Source of the DNA: Bacteroidales bacterium
GTDB taxonomy: Bacteria > Bacteroidota > Bacteroidia > Bacteroidales > UBA1556
DNA: 41,851 bases
NCBI GenBank assembly: GCA_016937295.1
Contig: JAFGWF010000102.1
Coordinates: 1 to 41,851 of the forward strand
Reading direction: 5' to 3'
Shown here: positions 19,858 through 28,867 of the stretch, piece after piece
Layout of the letters: each line of letters begins with the position of its first letter
How positions within the stretch are numbered: position 1 is the first letter of the stretch
Position numbers and translations under genes: made by a program
Notes under the pieces: generated by a model
What the model saw: only the letters and a program-made list of their open reading frames with translations
The model's database searches: none
Told to the model about the DNA's origin: nothing

Positions 19858-20487
19858 TTACTTATTGAGGGTTTCTTCAATTACTTTAACAGCGGATTCC
19901 TGCAATATCAATTTTTTTGCACGTAATACTTCAAACGAAGTAATATCGGCAGCAAGCCTGACACTCACTGTGGGAATATTGCGGCCTGACATATAAATAT
20001 GCTGATCTATTTGGCTTGTTAATAGTAATGTTTTCACATCATTAACTTTCAAATCATTAAGCAATTTAACGTAATTCTTAGTTTTGATGTTTTCAAAAGA
20101 AAAATCCTCTATTACAATAATGTCAGCCTGTTGAGCTTTATAGGTCAAAGCAGATTTACGAGCAAGTCGTTTCACCTTTTTATTGAGCTTAAAACCATAG
20201 TCACGAGGTTTCGGTCCAAAAGCTCTACCACCTCCACGTAAAACAGGTGAATTAACATCACCAAGACGTGCGGTTCCGGTTCCTTTTTGACGTTTCAATT
20301 TACGGGTACTTCCGCTAACTTCCGAACGCTCTTTAGATTTATGAGTTCCCTGACGCTGATTTGCCTGATATTGTTTTACATCAAGATAAATTGCATGATC
20401 ATTTGGGGTGATTCCAAAAACAGAATCGTCCAATGAAACGGTTCTTCCCGTTTTTTCACCTGTTATTTTTAATACTTCTAACTCCAT
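19858..20487 (-). CDS. rplD: 50S ribosomal protein L4 (uL4)
   Basis: A 209-residue L4 with the long tunnel loop: [39 protein letters not shown], then [21 protein letters not shown]. The globular domain ends with [22 protein letters not shown]4 is the S10-operon repressor in E. coli; a leader target is not evident here. It overlaps rplC by ten bases. Confidence 0.98.
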   Translation of the reverse strand: MELEVLKITGEKTGRTVSLDDSVFGITPNDHAIYLDVKQYQANQRQGTHKSKERSEVSGSTRKLKRQKGTGTARLGDVNSPVLRGGGRAFGPKPRDYGFKLNKKVKRLARKSALTYKAQQADIIVIEDFSFENIKTKNYVKLLNDLKVNDVKTLLLTSQIDQHIYMSGRNIPTVSVRLAADITSFEVLRAKKLILQESAVKVIEETLNK

Positions 20488-21101
20488 CGTTCTATAATTA
20501 CGTATGAACCACTTGGCCCTGGTACAGCGCCTTTAACCACTAACAAATTTCTGGAAGCATCAATCTTTACAACTTGTAAGTTGATAATCTTAACACGATG
20601 ATTTCCAGTTTGACCTGCCATTCGTATGCCTTTAAAAACTCTTGAAGGGTAAGAAGAGGCTCCTAACGAACCGGGTGCTCTCAGTCGGTTATGCTGACCG
20701 TGTGTAGCATCACCAACACCTGCAAAGCCATGACGCTTAACAACTCCCTGAAAACCTTTACCTTTGCTTACACCCACAACGTCAACGTATTCTCCTTCAG
20801 TAAATACATCTACTTTAACAACCTCACCAAACTCTTTACGTTCTTCAAAACGAGTAAATTCTACAACCTTGCGTTTTGGAGTAATACCGGCCTTTTTGAA
20901 ATGACCTATTAGCGCCTTTGGTGTGCGTTTTTCCGATTTATCATCATAGCTAAGCTGGACAGCACTGTATCCATCTTTCTCCATTGTCTTGATTTGGGTA
21001 ACAACACAAGGGCCTGCTTCGATTACGGTACAAGGTATATTTTTACCGTTTTCGTCATAGACACTGGTCATCCCAATCTTTTTTCCTATTATTCCGGACA
21101 T
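20478..21101 (-). CDS. rplC: 50S ribosomal protein L3 (uL3)
   Basis: A 207-residue L3: [32 protein letters not shown] at the start. The central block [54 protein letters not shown] is followed by [15 protein letters not shown]. The central extension carries the glutamine (HGQHN region) that is methylated in E. coli. Complete. Confidence 0.98.
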   Translation of the reverse strand: MSGIIGKKIGMTSVYDENGKNIPCTVIEAGPCVVTQIKTMEKDGYSAVQLSYDDKSEKRTPKALIGHFKKAGITPKRKVVEFTRFEERKEFGEVVKVDVFTEGEYVDVVGVSKGKGFQGVVKRHGFAGVGDATHGQHNRLRAPGSLGASSYPSRVFKGIRMAGQTGNHRVKIINLQVVKIDASRNLLVVKGAVPGPSGSYVIIERWS

Positions 21102-21123
21102 CTCTATTATCTTTTACGAATAA

Positions 21124-21429
21124 TTACACTTTAATTTCCACTTCAACACCGCTGGGCAATTCCATCTTCATAAGAGCATCAATGGTCTTAGAAGAGGTAC
21201 TGTAAATGTCCAGTAATCTTTTGTATGTAGAAAACTGAAACTGCTCACGGGACTTCTTATTCACGAATGTGGAACGAAGTACGGTGTAAATACGCTTATT
21301 TGTTGGAAGCGGAATTGGACCGTTAACTATAGCTCCGGTAGCGCGAACCGTCTTAACAATTTTCTCGGCTGATTTATCAACCAGATTAAAATCGTAAGAT
21401 TTAAGCTTTATTCTAATTTTTTGACTCAT
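21124..21429 (-). CDS. rpsJ: 30S ribosomal protein S10 (uS10)
   Basis: A 101-residue S10: [62 protein letters not shown]. Standard size. It is also the NusE transcription factor in other bacteria. It follows fusA by 11 bases, joining the str and S10 clusters without a tuf gene between them. Confidence 0.98.
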   Translation of the reverse strand: MSQKIRIKLKSYDFNLVDKSAEKIVKTVRATGAIVNGPIPLPTNKRIYTVLRSTFVNKKSREQFQFSTYKRLLDIYSTSSKTIDALMKMELPSGVEVEIKV

Positions 21430-21440
21430 CTTTAATAAAT

Positions 21441-23519
21441 CTATTTATTGATAATTTCTTCTGCTATTGAATCTGGAACGATTTCGTACTTACCAAACTC
21501 CATCGAACTTGTAGCGCGACCGCTGGATAAAGTACGAAGTGAGGTTACGTAACCGAACATATTCGCCAAAGGAACTTCGGCTTTTATAATTTGCACAGCA
21601 TCTTTAGCAGTAACACCATTGATGATACCTCGACGCTTATTTAAGTCTCCAATTACATCACCCATATATTCTTCAGGTGTTACAACTTCAAGTTTCATAA
21701 TTGGTTCAAGAAGAGCTCGTTTTACTTTTCGCGTTGCATTCTTGAATCCAATTCGTGCCGCAAGCTCAAAACTTAGTTGGTCGGAATCCACAGAATGGTA
21801 TGAACCGAAGAAAAGACGCACTCTCATGCTTTCCACTTCAAATCCGGCTAAAGTACCATTAGTCATTGCTGATTGGAATCCCTTTTGAATGGAAGGTACA
21901 AACTCTTTAGGAATCACTCCACCCTTAATGTCATCAATAAATTGAAGTCCAACAACGCCGGCATCGGCAGGGCCAATCTCAAATTGAATATCGGCAAATT
22001 TACCACGACCTCCGGTTTGTTTTTTGTAAACTTCACGGTGTTCAGTAGAACCAATAATGGCCTCACGATATGCCACTTGCGGTTGTCCTTGATTGCATTC
22101 CACTTTAAACTCACGTCTCAAGCGGTCAACTAAGATTTCGATATGAAGCTCACCCATCCCACTAATAATAGTCTGACCGGTTTCTTCATCTGTTTTGACT
22201 TTGAAAGTTGGGTCTTCTTCGGCAAGTTTAGCCAAAGATGCTCCTAACTTATCCAAATCCTTTTGAGTTTTAGGCTCAATTGCAATACTGATTACAGGAT
22301 CAGGGAAAGTCATAGATTCCAACACTATAGGATGTTTTTCATCACAAAGAGTATCTCCTGTGCGAATAGTTTTGAAACCAACTGCTGCACCAATGTCACC
22401 GGCTTCGATACGATCGAGCGGATTTTGCTTATTGGCGTGCATTTGCATTACACGACTAATACGTTCTTTTTTGTTGGTATTAGTATTAAAAACATAAGAA
22501 CCAGCATCTAAAGCGCCGGAGTAAACTCGGAAGAAAGCGATACGTCCTACAAAAGGATCTGTGGCGATTTTGAATGCTAATGCAGCAAATGGCTCACTTT
22601 CACTAACTCTTCTAATTTCTTCTTTTTGAGTATCTGGATTGATACCATGAACAGCTTCAATATCTAAAGGACTTGGAAGGAAGTCGATAATTGCATTGAG
22701 CAACATTTGAACTCCTTTATTTTTGAAAGCAGAACCACACATGATTGGTGTAATTCGCATATCGATAGTGGCTTTACGAATGGCAAAACGAATCTCATCA
22801 TCGGTGATAGAATCCGGATTGTCCATAAATTTTTCAAGAAGCTCGTCACTTTCTTCCGCAACACCTTCAATTAATCTCATTCGGTATTCTTCGACCGTTG
22901 AAACCAAATCTTCAGGAATCGGCACTTCAGAAACAACAACGCCCTGACTGGAATCGTCCCAAACAAAGGCTTTATTTTGAATTAGGTCAACAACACCTTG
23001 AAATTTTTCTTCAGCACCAATTGGAATTTGAATTGGAACAGGATTAGTGCCAAGTCTTTCACGAATTTGAGTAACTACATCAAAAAAGTCGGCTCCGCTA
23101 CGATCCATTTTGTTAATGAAACCAAGACGAGGAACTTTATATTTGGTAGCCTGACGCCAAACGGTTTCTGATTGAGGTTCAACACCGCCAACTGCACAGA
23201 ACAGAGCTACAGCTCCATCGAGAACGCGCAATGAGCGTTCAACTTCAACGGTAAAATCAACGTGACCGGGAGTATCGATAATATTTATCTTGTGCTGAAT
23301 ATCGTTACGATTCCAAAAAACAGTAGTTGCAGCAGATGTAATAGTAATACCACGTTCTTGCTCCTGTACCATCCAATCCATGGTGGCAGCACCATCATGA
23401 ACCTCCCCAATCTTATAATTTTTTCCGGTATAGTAAAGAATCCGCTCGGTAGTTGTAGTTTTACCGGCGTCGATATGGGCCATGATACCAATATTCCTTG
23501 TTCTTTCTAAATTTGCCAT
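21441..23519 (-). CDS. fusA: Elongation factor G
   Basis: A 692-residue EF-G that drives translocation. The G domain holds [19 protein letters not shown] (P-loop), the RGITI switch [22 protein letters not shown] (switch II) and NKMDRSGAD (G4). Domain II follows. Domain IV contains the [16 protein letters not shown] region, and domain V the GRATSSMEF block near the end. It is full-length, in the canonical position after rpsG, and is the elongation-type paralogue rather than a ribosome-protection protein. Confidence 0.98.
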   Translation of the reverse strand: MANLERTRNIGIMAHIDAGKTTTTERILYYTGKNYKIGEVHDGAATMDWMVQEQERGITITSAATTVFWNRNDIQHKINIIDTPGHVDFTVEVERSLRVLDGAVALFCAVGGVEPQSETVWRQATKYKVPRLGFINKMDRSGADFFDVVTQIRERLGTNPVPIQIPIGAEEKFQGVVDLIQNKAFVWDDSSQGVVVSEVPIPEDLVSTVEEYRMRLIEGVAEESDELLEKFMDNPDSITDDEIRFAIRKATIDMRITPIMCGSAFKNKGVQMLLNAIIDFLPSPLDIEAVHGINPDTQKEEIRRVSESEPFAALAFKIATDPFVGRIAFFRVYSGALDAGSYVFNTNTNKKERISRVMQMHANKQNPLDRIEAGDIGAAVGFKTIRTGDTLCDEKHPIVLESMTFPDPVISIAIEPKTQKDLDKLGASLAKLAEEDPTFKVKTDEETGQTIISGMGELHIEILVDRLRREFKVECNQGQPQVAYREAIIGSTEHREVYKKQTGGRGKFADIQFEIGPADAGVVGLQFIDDIKGGVIPKEFVPSIQKGFQSAMTNGTLAGFEVESMRVRLFFGSYHSVDSDQLSFELAARIGFKNATRKVKRALLEPIMKLEVVTPEEYMGDVIGDLNKRRGIINGVTAKDAVQIIKAEVPLANMFGYVTSLRTLSSGRATSSMEFGKYEIVPDSIAEEIINK

Positions 23520-23534
23520 TTCGTTGATTCTTTA

Positions 23535-24005
23535 TTAAAATCTAAAATGTGAGAAGGCTTTATTGGCATCAGCCATACGGTGGGTATCCTCTTTCTTTTT
23601 GTAAGCGGTACCTTCTTCTTTGTATGCTGACATAATCTCACCGGCGAGCTTAGCGGCCATGGATTTTTCATGACGCTTGCGTGCAGCAGTGATAAGAGAT
23701 TTCATGCCGATAGATTGTTTTCTATTGGCAGGAATTTCGGATGGAATTTGAAATGTGGCACCACCTATACGACGACTTCTAACCTCTACGGAAGGAGTAA
23801 CGTTAGCTAAGGCCTTTTTGAAAATTTCCACCGTTGGCTCATCTTTCATTTTGTCGCCAACGATATCCATTGCATCGTAAAAAATATTGTAAGCAATATT
23901 TTTCTTCCCTACCAACATCAAATTATTTACAAATTTTGAAACAACGACGTCTTTAAATTTTGGGTCGGGAAGTATGATTCGTACTTTTGGTTTCTGCTTT
24001 CTCAT
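23535..24005 (-). CDS. rpsG: 30S ribosomal protein S7 (uS7)
   Basis: A 156-residue S7 that organises the 30S head: [35 protein letters not shown], then [32 protein letters not shown] and the C-terminal [15 protein letters not shown]. Standard length. It lies 18 bases after rpsL and 15 before fusA. Confidence 0.98.
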   Translation of the reverse strand: MRKQKPKVRIILPDPKFKDVVVSKFVNNLMLVGKKNIAYNIFYDAMDIVGDKMKDEPTVEIFKKALANVTPSVEVRSRRIGGATFQIPSEIPANRKQSIGMKSLITAARKRHEKSMAAKLAGEIMSAYKEEGTAYKKKEDTHRMADANKAFSHFRF

Positions 24006-24023
24006 GCTTGAAAATCTTTAAAA

Positions 24024-24404
24024 TTATTTTTTCTGCTTAGGACGTTTAGCTCCATATTTAGACCTACGTTGAGTTCTTGAATCCACTCCAAGGGTATCTA
24101 AAGCACCACGAATGATATGATAACGAACACCTGGCAAATCTTTAACTCTCCCGCCGCGAATTAGAACAATCGAGTGTTCTTGTAAATTATGGCCTTCACC
24201 CGGAATATACGCATTAACCTCTTTACCATTGGTTAAACGAACCCGAGCCACCTTACGCATTGCTGAGTTAGGCTTTTTGGGAGTTGTGGTATAAACGCGA
24301 ACGCAAACACCTCTTCGTTGAGGGCAAGACTCCAATGCCGGAGACTTAGACTTGTCTGTAAGCTTTTTGCGTCCTTTTCTTACTAACTGTTGAATTGTTG
24401 GCAT
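24024..24404 (-). CDS. rpsL: 30S ribosomal protein S12 (uS12)
   Basis: A 126-residue S12, first gene of the run: [77 protein letters not shown]. The lysines at which streptomycin-resistance substitutions occur (in PKKPNSA and GRVKDLPG) are the wild-type residues. The start codon is preceded by an A/T-rich leader with no Shine-Dalgarno sequence. Upstream lies a 423-base non-coding region carrying the promoters. Confidence 0.98.
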   Translation of the reverse strand: MPTIQQLVRKGRKKLTDKSKSPALESCPQRRGVCVRVYTTTPKKPNSAMRKVARVRLTNGKEVNAYIPGEGHNLQEHSIVLIRGGRVKDLPGVRYHIIRGALDTLGVDSRTQRRSKYGAKRPKQKK

Positions 24405-24460
24405 AATCTGCTAAAAATTAATTCATTTAATATTTCGTATTATCCCCGAAAATGGGGCTG

Positions 24461-24468
24461 CAAAAGTA
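24461..24468 (-). promoter_or_regulatory. Proximal promoter -7 box of the ribosomal run (P2)
   Basis: On the minus strand TACTTTTG matches TAnnTTTG and is followed by CAGCC and a CCCC-loop-GGGG hairpin (24444-24457) at the likely transcript start. No good TTG box is found 17-23 bases upstream. The leader to rpsL would be about 50 bases. The 13 bases 24456-24468 are identical to 24715-24727 at the distal promoter. Confidence 0.55.
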
Positions 24469-24606
24469 TCTTATTACGGCTCAGGTTTGATGAAAACTTT
24501 TCTACAATTGCGAAAAATCTTTAATCAAACTCTTAACAGTTTAATATTCAATAATTTAAATGGAAAAAAGTTTAAGGAAGGATTTATTATCTAAATCTTC
24601 AAACCT

Positions 24607-24705
24607 TAAGTGCTCTACACTTACGAAACCTATAACGGCTTGACCTTATCAGGTTCCTTATTCTATTTTCGTTTAACGTTCACAAAACCAAACTATAATA
24701 GTTTG
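24607..24705 (-). promoter_or_regulatory. Structured 5' leader of the distal rpsL transcript
   Basis: Three hairpins lie between the two promoters. The first is a perfect seven-base stem with a three-base loop at 24689-24705. The second is a roughly 13-pair hairpin at 24625-24657 (outer stem 24625-24631 with 24651-24657 including one G-U pair, inner stems ATAA/TTAT and GG/CC, loop of five, one bulge per arm). The third is a perfect six-base stem with a five-base loop at 24607-24623. None is followed by a T-run, so they are not plain terminators. No open frame beginning with ATG is present. It may be a regulatory leader; no known family is recognised. Confidence 0.45.
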
Positions 24706-24719
24706 AAAAATTGCGGCTG

Positions 24720-24750
24720 CAAAAGTAGAAATATTTTTTTAATCTCCAAA
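24720..24750 (-). promoter_or_regulatory. Distal promoter of the ribosomal run (P1)
   Basis: On the minus strand TTTG (24747-24750), 19 bases, then TACTTTTG (24720-24727): a full match to the Bacteroidota consensus, followed by a GC-rich CAGCCGC. The transcript would carry a leader of about 310 bases before rpsL. Confidence 0.8.
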
Positions 24751-24808
24751 TTAAATTTCAATTAAATAAAATATTTTTTTTAAACTCCTTTAAAATCGTG
24801 ATTTAATG

Positions 24809-24816
24809 TATATTTG
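24809..24816 (+). promoter_or_regulatory. -7 box of the tRNA-Gly promoter
   Basis: TATATTTG matches TAnnTTTG, followed by CAGC, 11 bases before the mature tRNA. No clear TTG box was seen upstream. Confidence 0.6.
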
Positions 24817-24827
24817 CAGCTTGTTTT

Positions 24828-24900
24828 GCGGTAATAGCTCAGGTGGTAGAGCATTAGCTTCCCAAGCTGAGGGTCGCGGGTTCGAGTCCCGTTTACCGCT
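24828..24900 (+). tRNA. tRNA-Gly (anticodon CCC)
   Basis: A 73-base cloverleaf. The acceptor stem is GCGGTAA with TTACCGC (seven perfect pairs). The D stem is GCTC/GAGC. The anticodon stem TTAGC/GCTGA encloses the loop TTCCCAA with anticodon CCC. A five-base variable loop follows, then the T stem GCGGG/CCCGT around TTCGAGT. The discriminator is T, as in bacterial tRNA-Gly. CCA is not encoded, so it must be added enzymatically. It reads GGG codons. Confidence 0.96.
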
Positions 24901-24910
24901 CAACTTTAAC

Positions 24911-24949
24911 AAAAAGGGTTGCCATTGAAACGGCAACCCTGTTTTATTT
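24911..24949. terminator. Bidirectional terminator between tRNA-Gly and htpG
   Basis: A perfect nine-base stem (24915-24923 with 24932-24940) and an eight-base loop. GTTTTATTT follows on the plus strand and five T on the minus strand, so it can end both the tRNA transcript and the converging htpG transcript. Confidence 0.9.
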
Positions 24950-24962
24950 CTAATAAAGTTTT

Positions 24963-26870
24963 CTACTTATCCTTCTTAATTATTTCCACTGATCGTTGGA
25001 TAAAATCTGCCAATTTCTTTCCGGTGAGTAGATTTTGAGATAGCAGTGCCAAATCAACAAGCTGATTGACAATGTTTTTCGAATCCTCCGATTCTGACTT
25101 GGAAACCAAATCGTATATAACCGGATGATTGGAATTGACAACTAAATTCAATTGGTCGGGCAAATCGCCATAAAAACTCATTCCGCCACCTCCAAGTGCT
25201 TGCATATCTTTCATCCTCCGCATCCATTCAGGTCTGGTAATTAACACAGGCTGCTCAGTTTCGCTAAGACTTTCAAAAACAACCGAGTATTGTATTTTGT
25301 CGTCCACTTGCTCAAAAAGGGGCTTAATTTTATTTTGCTCTTCCTCGGTTATTTTGCTGGCTTGCTGTTCCTCCTTCTTAATCAGCTTGTCAATCGTTTC
25401 GGCATCAACTCTGGAGAAGGTAGTTTTTTCCAACTTTTGCTCAATATGATTGATAAAGTGATTGTCCAAAATGCCATCCATTACTAAAACATCGTAGTTT
25501 CTATCTTTAGCTTTTTGAATGTAGGTGTATTGCGCATTTTCATCCGTACTATAGAGAACCACTAAATTTCCATCCTTATCCGTTTGGTTCGTGGAAATCT
25601 TATTTTTGTATTCATCAATTGTAAAATATTCTTTTTCAATATTTTTTAAAAGTGTAAACTTTTCTGCCTTTTCGCTAAACTTCTCGTCTGAAAGCATTCC
25701 ATATTGGATGAATACCTTAATATCGTCCCATTTTTTACTGAACGATTCGCGATCTGCTTTAAAAAGGTCTTCCAGTTTATCGGCAACTTTTTTAGTAATA
25801 TGATTTGAAATCTTCTTAACGTTGCTATCACTCTGCAAATACGAACGACTCACATTCAAAGGAATATCGGGAGAATCAATTACACCATGAAGCAGGGTGA
25901 GAAACTCCGGAACAATATCCTTGACATCATCCGTTATAAAAACTTGATTGGAATATAATTGAATCTTATCTCTCTGAACTTCAATATTCTTCTTAATTTT
26001 CGGAAAATACAAAACCCCGGTTAAGTTAAATGGATAATCGACATTTAGATGAATCCAAAACAATGGCTCATCGAATTGCATAGGATAAAGCTCTCTATAG
26101 AAGGATTTGTAATCTTCTTCCGTTAGATCGGCTGGTGCTTTTTTCCAAATAGGATGAGGATTATTAATTATTCTTGGAACTTTGATCTCTTTCTTTTCAG
26201 GATTGCCCTCTTTGTCTTTCTTTTTTTCATCATCAACCCATTTAGATTCAGTTCCAAACTCAATTTCGACTGGTAAAAACTTACAATATTTATTCAAGAT
26301 AGATAAAATTCGATTTTCCTCAAGAAATTCTTTAGAATCCTCAGCAATATGAAGCGTAATTTCTGTTCCACGTTCTTCTTTCTCCGCTTCCGACAAAGTA
26401 TATTCAGGACTTCCGTCACATTCCCAGCGCACCGCTTTTGTTTCCGGACCGTCTTTGTACGATTTTGTTAAAATCTCAACTTTCTCAGCGACCATAAAAG
26501 CAGAATAGAAGCCCAAACCAAAATGTCCTATAATGTTGGTTCCATCAATTTCTTTATACTTTTCAAGAAATTCTTCGGCACTCGAAAAAGCAATTTGATT
26601 GATGTATTTGTCAACTTCCTCTGCTGTCATACCAATACCCCTATCCATGATTTTTAAAGTTTTCTTCTTTGAATCAAGAACAATCTTTATAGTCAAATCG
26701 CCAGCCTCAGCCTCCGTTTTTCCACCGCGAATTAGAGCTTTCATTTTTTCGGTAGCATCCTCAGCATTCGATACCAATTCACGAAGAAAAATTTCGTGGT
26801 CGGAATACAGAAACTTCTTTATAACAGGAAAAATATTCTCTGTTTGAACATTTATTTTACCTTTTTGCAT
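24963..26870 (-). CDS. htpG: Chaperone protein HtpG (Hsp90 family)
   Basis: A 635-residue bacterial Hsp90 that remodels client proteins with ATP in the cytoplasm. The N-terminal GHKL ATPase domain contains FLRELVSNAEDAT (N35), MDRGIGMT (D76, G78) and GHFGLGFYSAFMV (from G115). The middle domain has YSNQVFITDDVKDIVPEFL and GVIDSPDIPLNVSRSYLQ, with the ATP-contacting arginine. The C-terminal dimerisation domain ends near 620 without the eukaryotic MEEVD tail. It has its own promoter and ends at the terminator shared with the tRNA. Confidence 0.98.
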   Translation of the reverse strand: MQKGKINVQTENIFPVIKKFLYSDHEIFLRELVSNAEDATEKMKALIRGGKTEAEAGDLTIKIVLDSKKKTLKIMDRGIGMTAEEVDKYINQIAFSSAEEFLEKYKEIDGTNIIGHFGLGFYSAFMVAEKVEILTKSYKDGPETKAVRWECDGSPEYTLSEAEKEERGTEITLHIAEDSKEFLEENRILSILNKYCKFLPVEIEFGTESKWVDDEKKKDKEGNPEKKEIKVPRIINNPHPIWKKAPADLTEEDYKSFYRELYPMQFDEPLFWIHLNVDYPFNLTGVLYFPKIKKNIEVQRDKIQLYSNQVFITDDVKDIVPEFLTLLHGVIDSPDIPLNVSRSYLQSDSNVKKISNHITKKVADKLEDLFKADRESFSKKWDDIKVFIQYGMLSDEKFSEKAEKFTLLKNIEKEYFTIDEYKNKISTNQTDKDGNLVVLYSTDENAQYTYIQKAKDRNYDVLVMDGILDNHFINHIEQKLEKTTFSRVDAETIDKLIKKEEQQASKITEEEQNKIKPLFEQVDDKIQYSVVFESLSETEQPVLITRPEWMRRMKDMQALGGGGMSFYGDLPDQLNLVVNSNHPVIYDLVSKSESEDSKNIVNQLVDLALLSQNLLTGKKLADFIQRSVEIIKKDK

Positions 26871-26921
26871 CCTTAAATATTTTAATGGTTATACATTTTC
26901 TCATGAATTTGGCGGATTTGT

Positions 26922-26954
26922 CAAAGTTAGTGCCACCTCTACTAAACTGACAAA
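26922..26954 (-). promoter_or_regulatory. htpG promoter
   Basis: On the minus strand TTTG (26951-26954), a 21-base spacer, then TAACTTTG (26922-26929): a full Bacteroidota consensus about 50 bases before the start codon. No CIRCE-type inverted repeat was found. Confidence 0.75.
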
Positions 26955-26969
26955 CTGACAATAAACGAA

Positions 26970-27001
26970 TTGAAGTGATATAAAAACATTTCCTATTTTT
27001 G
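26970..27001 (+). promoter_or_regulatory. Promoter of the class IV aminotransferase gene
   Basis: TTG (26970-26972), 21 bases, TATTTTTG (26994-27001): consensus match. Divergent from the htpG promoter, with only 15 bases between the two -33 boxes. Confidence 0.7.
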
Positions 27002-27081
27002 ACCACAATTAGATTGATTTTAAATCGAGGGTTTTACCACAAAGAAAATCGAAAACCCATACATCATTTATAGTAAACTCA

Positions 27082-27909
27082 ATGAAAAGAATTTTTAACG
27101 GATTGGAAATATTGCCTGAAATGGATCAGTTTAAATGGGAAAACAGAGCTTTTAAATATGGTGATGGATTATTTGAATCGATGCGAATCGAGAATTTTCA
27201 ACCAAGGTTTCTTGACGACCATTTTGTCAGATTGGAATCGGCCTGTCAAACAATCGGGATTGAAACAAACAATTCACTCGATACGATTAAAGATGAGATT
27301 GAGTTTATTTCAAAAGACTTCAAAGATGCAATCCTTAGGTTAAGCGTGATTAGGAAATCAGGCGGAAAATACCTTCCTCTTAATAATAATTTCGATTACC
27401 TTATTGAGATTCAAGAACTTGCTCCGCAATCATTACAATCATCAATAGAGACAATTGGGATTTATTCAAAAAACGAAAAACCTATTTCGGATTTTGGCCG
27501 ATTTAAAACCACGAGTTCAATACTTTACGTTTTAGCCTCCATATTTGCAAAGGAAAATGGATATGAAGATGTTTTAATAAAGAACACGAATGGAAACATC
27601 ATTGAAGCAACCTCCTCAAATGTATTCGTTCGCAGAGGCAATCAAATAAGCACCCCTCCCCTTTCCGATGGTCCGATTGACGGGGTAATGAGAAAACAAA
27701 TATTGAAATTATCCAATCTGACACCTTATTATATTGTTGAACAAACTATCTCCGAAACGGATTTAAATAAGGCTGATGAGATATTTTTGACGAACTCAGT
27801 TAAGGGAATTGTATCTGTTACTTCCTTTAATAACAAACTTTTCAAATCTAATTTTGCAAAATCATTGCACACTCAAGTTTTCAGCGAAAAAAACCATAAT
27901 TCATTATAA
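27082..27909 (+). CDS. Class IV PLP-dependent aminotransferase (BCAT / ADC lyase superfamily)
   Basis: A 275-residue fold-type IV PLP enzyme. Seen are FKYGDGLFESMRI near the N-terminus, the catalytic lysine K142 in RFKTTSSILYVLA, NGNIIEATSSNVFV (PLP phosphate binding) and STPPLSDGPIDGVMRKQIL. The family includes branched-chain aminotransferases, D-amino-acid aminotransferases and aminodeoxychorismate lyase (PabC), and the sequence does not clearly decide between them. panB lies just downstream; its substrate 2-oxoisovalerate is the valine transamination product, which would fit a branched-chain role. panB has its own -7 box, so the link is only suggestive. Confidence 0.85.
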   Translation: MKRIFNGLEILPEMDQFKWENRAFKYGDGLFESMRIENFQPRFLDDHFVRLESACQTIGIETNNSLDTIKDEIEFISKDFKDAILRLSVIRKSGGKYLPLNNNFDYLIEIQELAPQSLQSSIETIGIYSKNEKPISDFGRFKTTSSILYVLASIFAKENGYEDVLIKNTNGNIIEATSSNVFVRRGNQISTPPLSDGPIDGVMRKQILKLSNLTPYYIVEQTISETDLNKADEIFLTNSVKGIVSVTSFNNKLFKSNFAKSLHTQVFSEKNHNSL

Positions 27910-28018
27910 CACTTTAAATAATAAGACTGTAGCACTAATTTTAAATTTAAAGAATGGAAAATTCTATAATAGAATCCCTCACAAAATTCAAATCGAAATG
28001 CAGTATTAACAAAAAACC

Positions 28019-28026
28019 TATTTTTG
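28019..28026 (+). promoter_or_regulatory. -7 box of the panB promoter
   Basis: TATTTTTG matches TAnnTTTG and is followed by CAG, 19 bases before the panB start. The upstream TTG box is not evident. Confidence 0.5.
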
Positions 28027-28045
28027 CAGTTTTAAATCGAATAAT

Positions 28046-28867
28046 ATGTCAACAGCCAATAGAGTAAATAAGAGTAAAGTGACAACTCATGTTCTTCAGG
28101 AGATGAAGTTGAAAGGTGAAAAAATTGCCATGCTTACCGCCTACGATTTTTCGATGGCTAAAATACTTGATCAAGCGAATATAGATGTGATATTAGTTGG
28201 AGATTCTGCTTCCAATGTAATGGCCGGTCACAAGACGACTTTGCCAATAACTTTAAACGATATGATTTATCACGCGGCATCTGTAATGCGCGCTGTATCA
28301 AGACCTTTGGTAGTAGTTGACTTACCATTTGGCACTTATCAGGGAAACTCTAAGGAGGCTTTAAGCTCAGCAATCCGAATCATGAAAGAATCCGGAGCCA
28401 ATGCTGTGAAGATGGAGGGAGGCCATGAAATATTAGAATCGATAACACGAATCATTTCTGCCGGAATTCCTGTAATGGGTCACTTAGGTTTAACCCCGCA
28501 AAGCATTCATAAATTTGGAACTTATGTGGTTCGTGCAACTGTTGAAGAAGAAGCAAACCAACTTCGTGAAGATGCAAAAATCTTAGAACAGGCCGGATGT
28601 TTTGCCCTCATCCTTGAAAAAATTCCCGCAGTTTTGGCTCATGAAGTTACTGCATCGCTCAAAATTCCAACCATTGGAATCGGTGCCGGTTCCGGAGTTG
28701 ATGGTCAAGTTTTAGTTTTGCACGATATGCTCGGAATTACTCAAGAATTTTCACCACGTTTTTTAAGACGATATCACAATTTAAAAGAAGAAATATTAGG
28801 GGCTGTGGCAACCTATATTAATGATGTAAAGACCATGGATTTTCCAAATGAGCGCGAACAGTACTGA
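28046..28867 (+). CDS. panB: 3-methyl-2-oxobutanoate hydroxymethyltransferase
   Basis: A 273-residue PanB, first enzyme of pantothenate synthesis, which transfers a hydroxymethyl group from methylene-tetrahydrofolate to 2-oxoisovalerate. Diagnostic blocks: [40 protein letters not shown] (metal-binding Asp in GDS), [32 protein letters not shown] and [18 protein letters not shown]. Complete. Its 3' end overlaps the next gene by 20 bases. panC and panD are not in the window. Confidence 0.97.
   Translation: MSTANRVNKSKVTTHVLQEMKLKGEKIAMLTAYDFSMAKILDQANIDVILVGDSASNVMAGHKTTLPITLNDMIYHAASVMRAVSRPLVVVDLPFGTYQGNSKEALSSAIRIMKESGANAVKMEGGHEILESITRIISAGIPVMGHLGLTPQSIHKFGTYVVRATVEEEANQLREDAKILEQAGCFALILEKIPAVLAHEVTASLKIPTIGIGAGSGVDGQVLVLHDMLGITQEFSPRFLRRYHNLKEEILGAVATYINDVKTMDFPNEREQY

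Larger units (their letters stand above)
24405..24827. other. Non-coding region between rpsL and tRNA-Gly
   Basis: This is the only gene-free stretch above 300 bases. It holds two minus-strand promoters for the ribosomal run, the structured leader between them, and the plus-strand tRNA promoter, separated from P1 by a very A/T-rich block (24728-24808). No protein-coding frame of credible size was seen on either strand. Confidence 0.8.

Noticed and set aside
24625-24657. The middle leader hairpin as an intrinsic terminator
   Set aside because: No T-run follows on the minus strand and the stem has bulges; it is better described as a leader structure.
26871-27081. CIRCE-type heat-shock operator upstream of htpG
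   Set aside because: No TTAGCACTC inverted repeat was found; only ordinary promoter boxes are visible.
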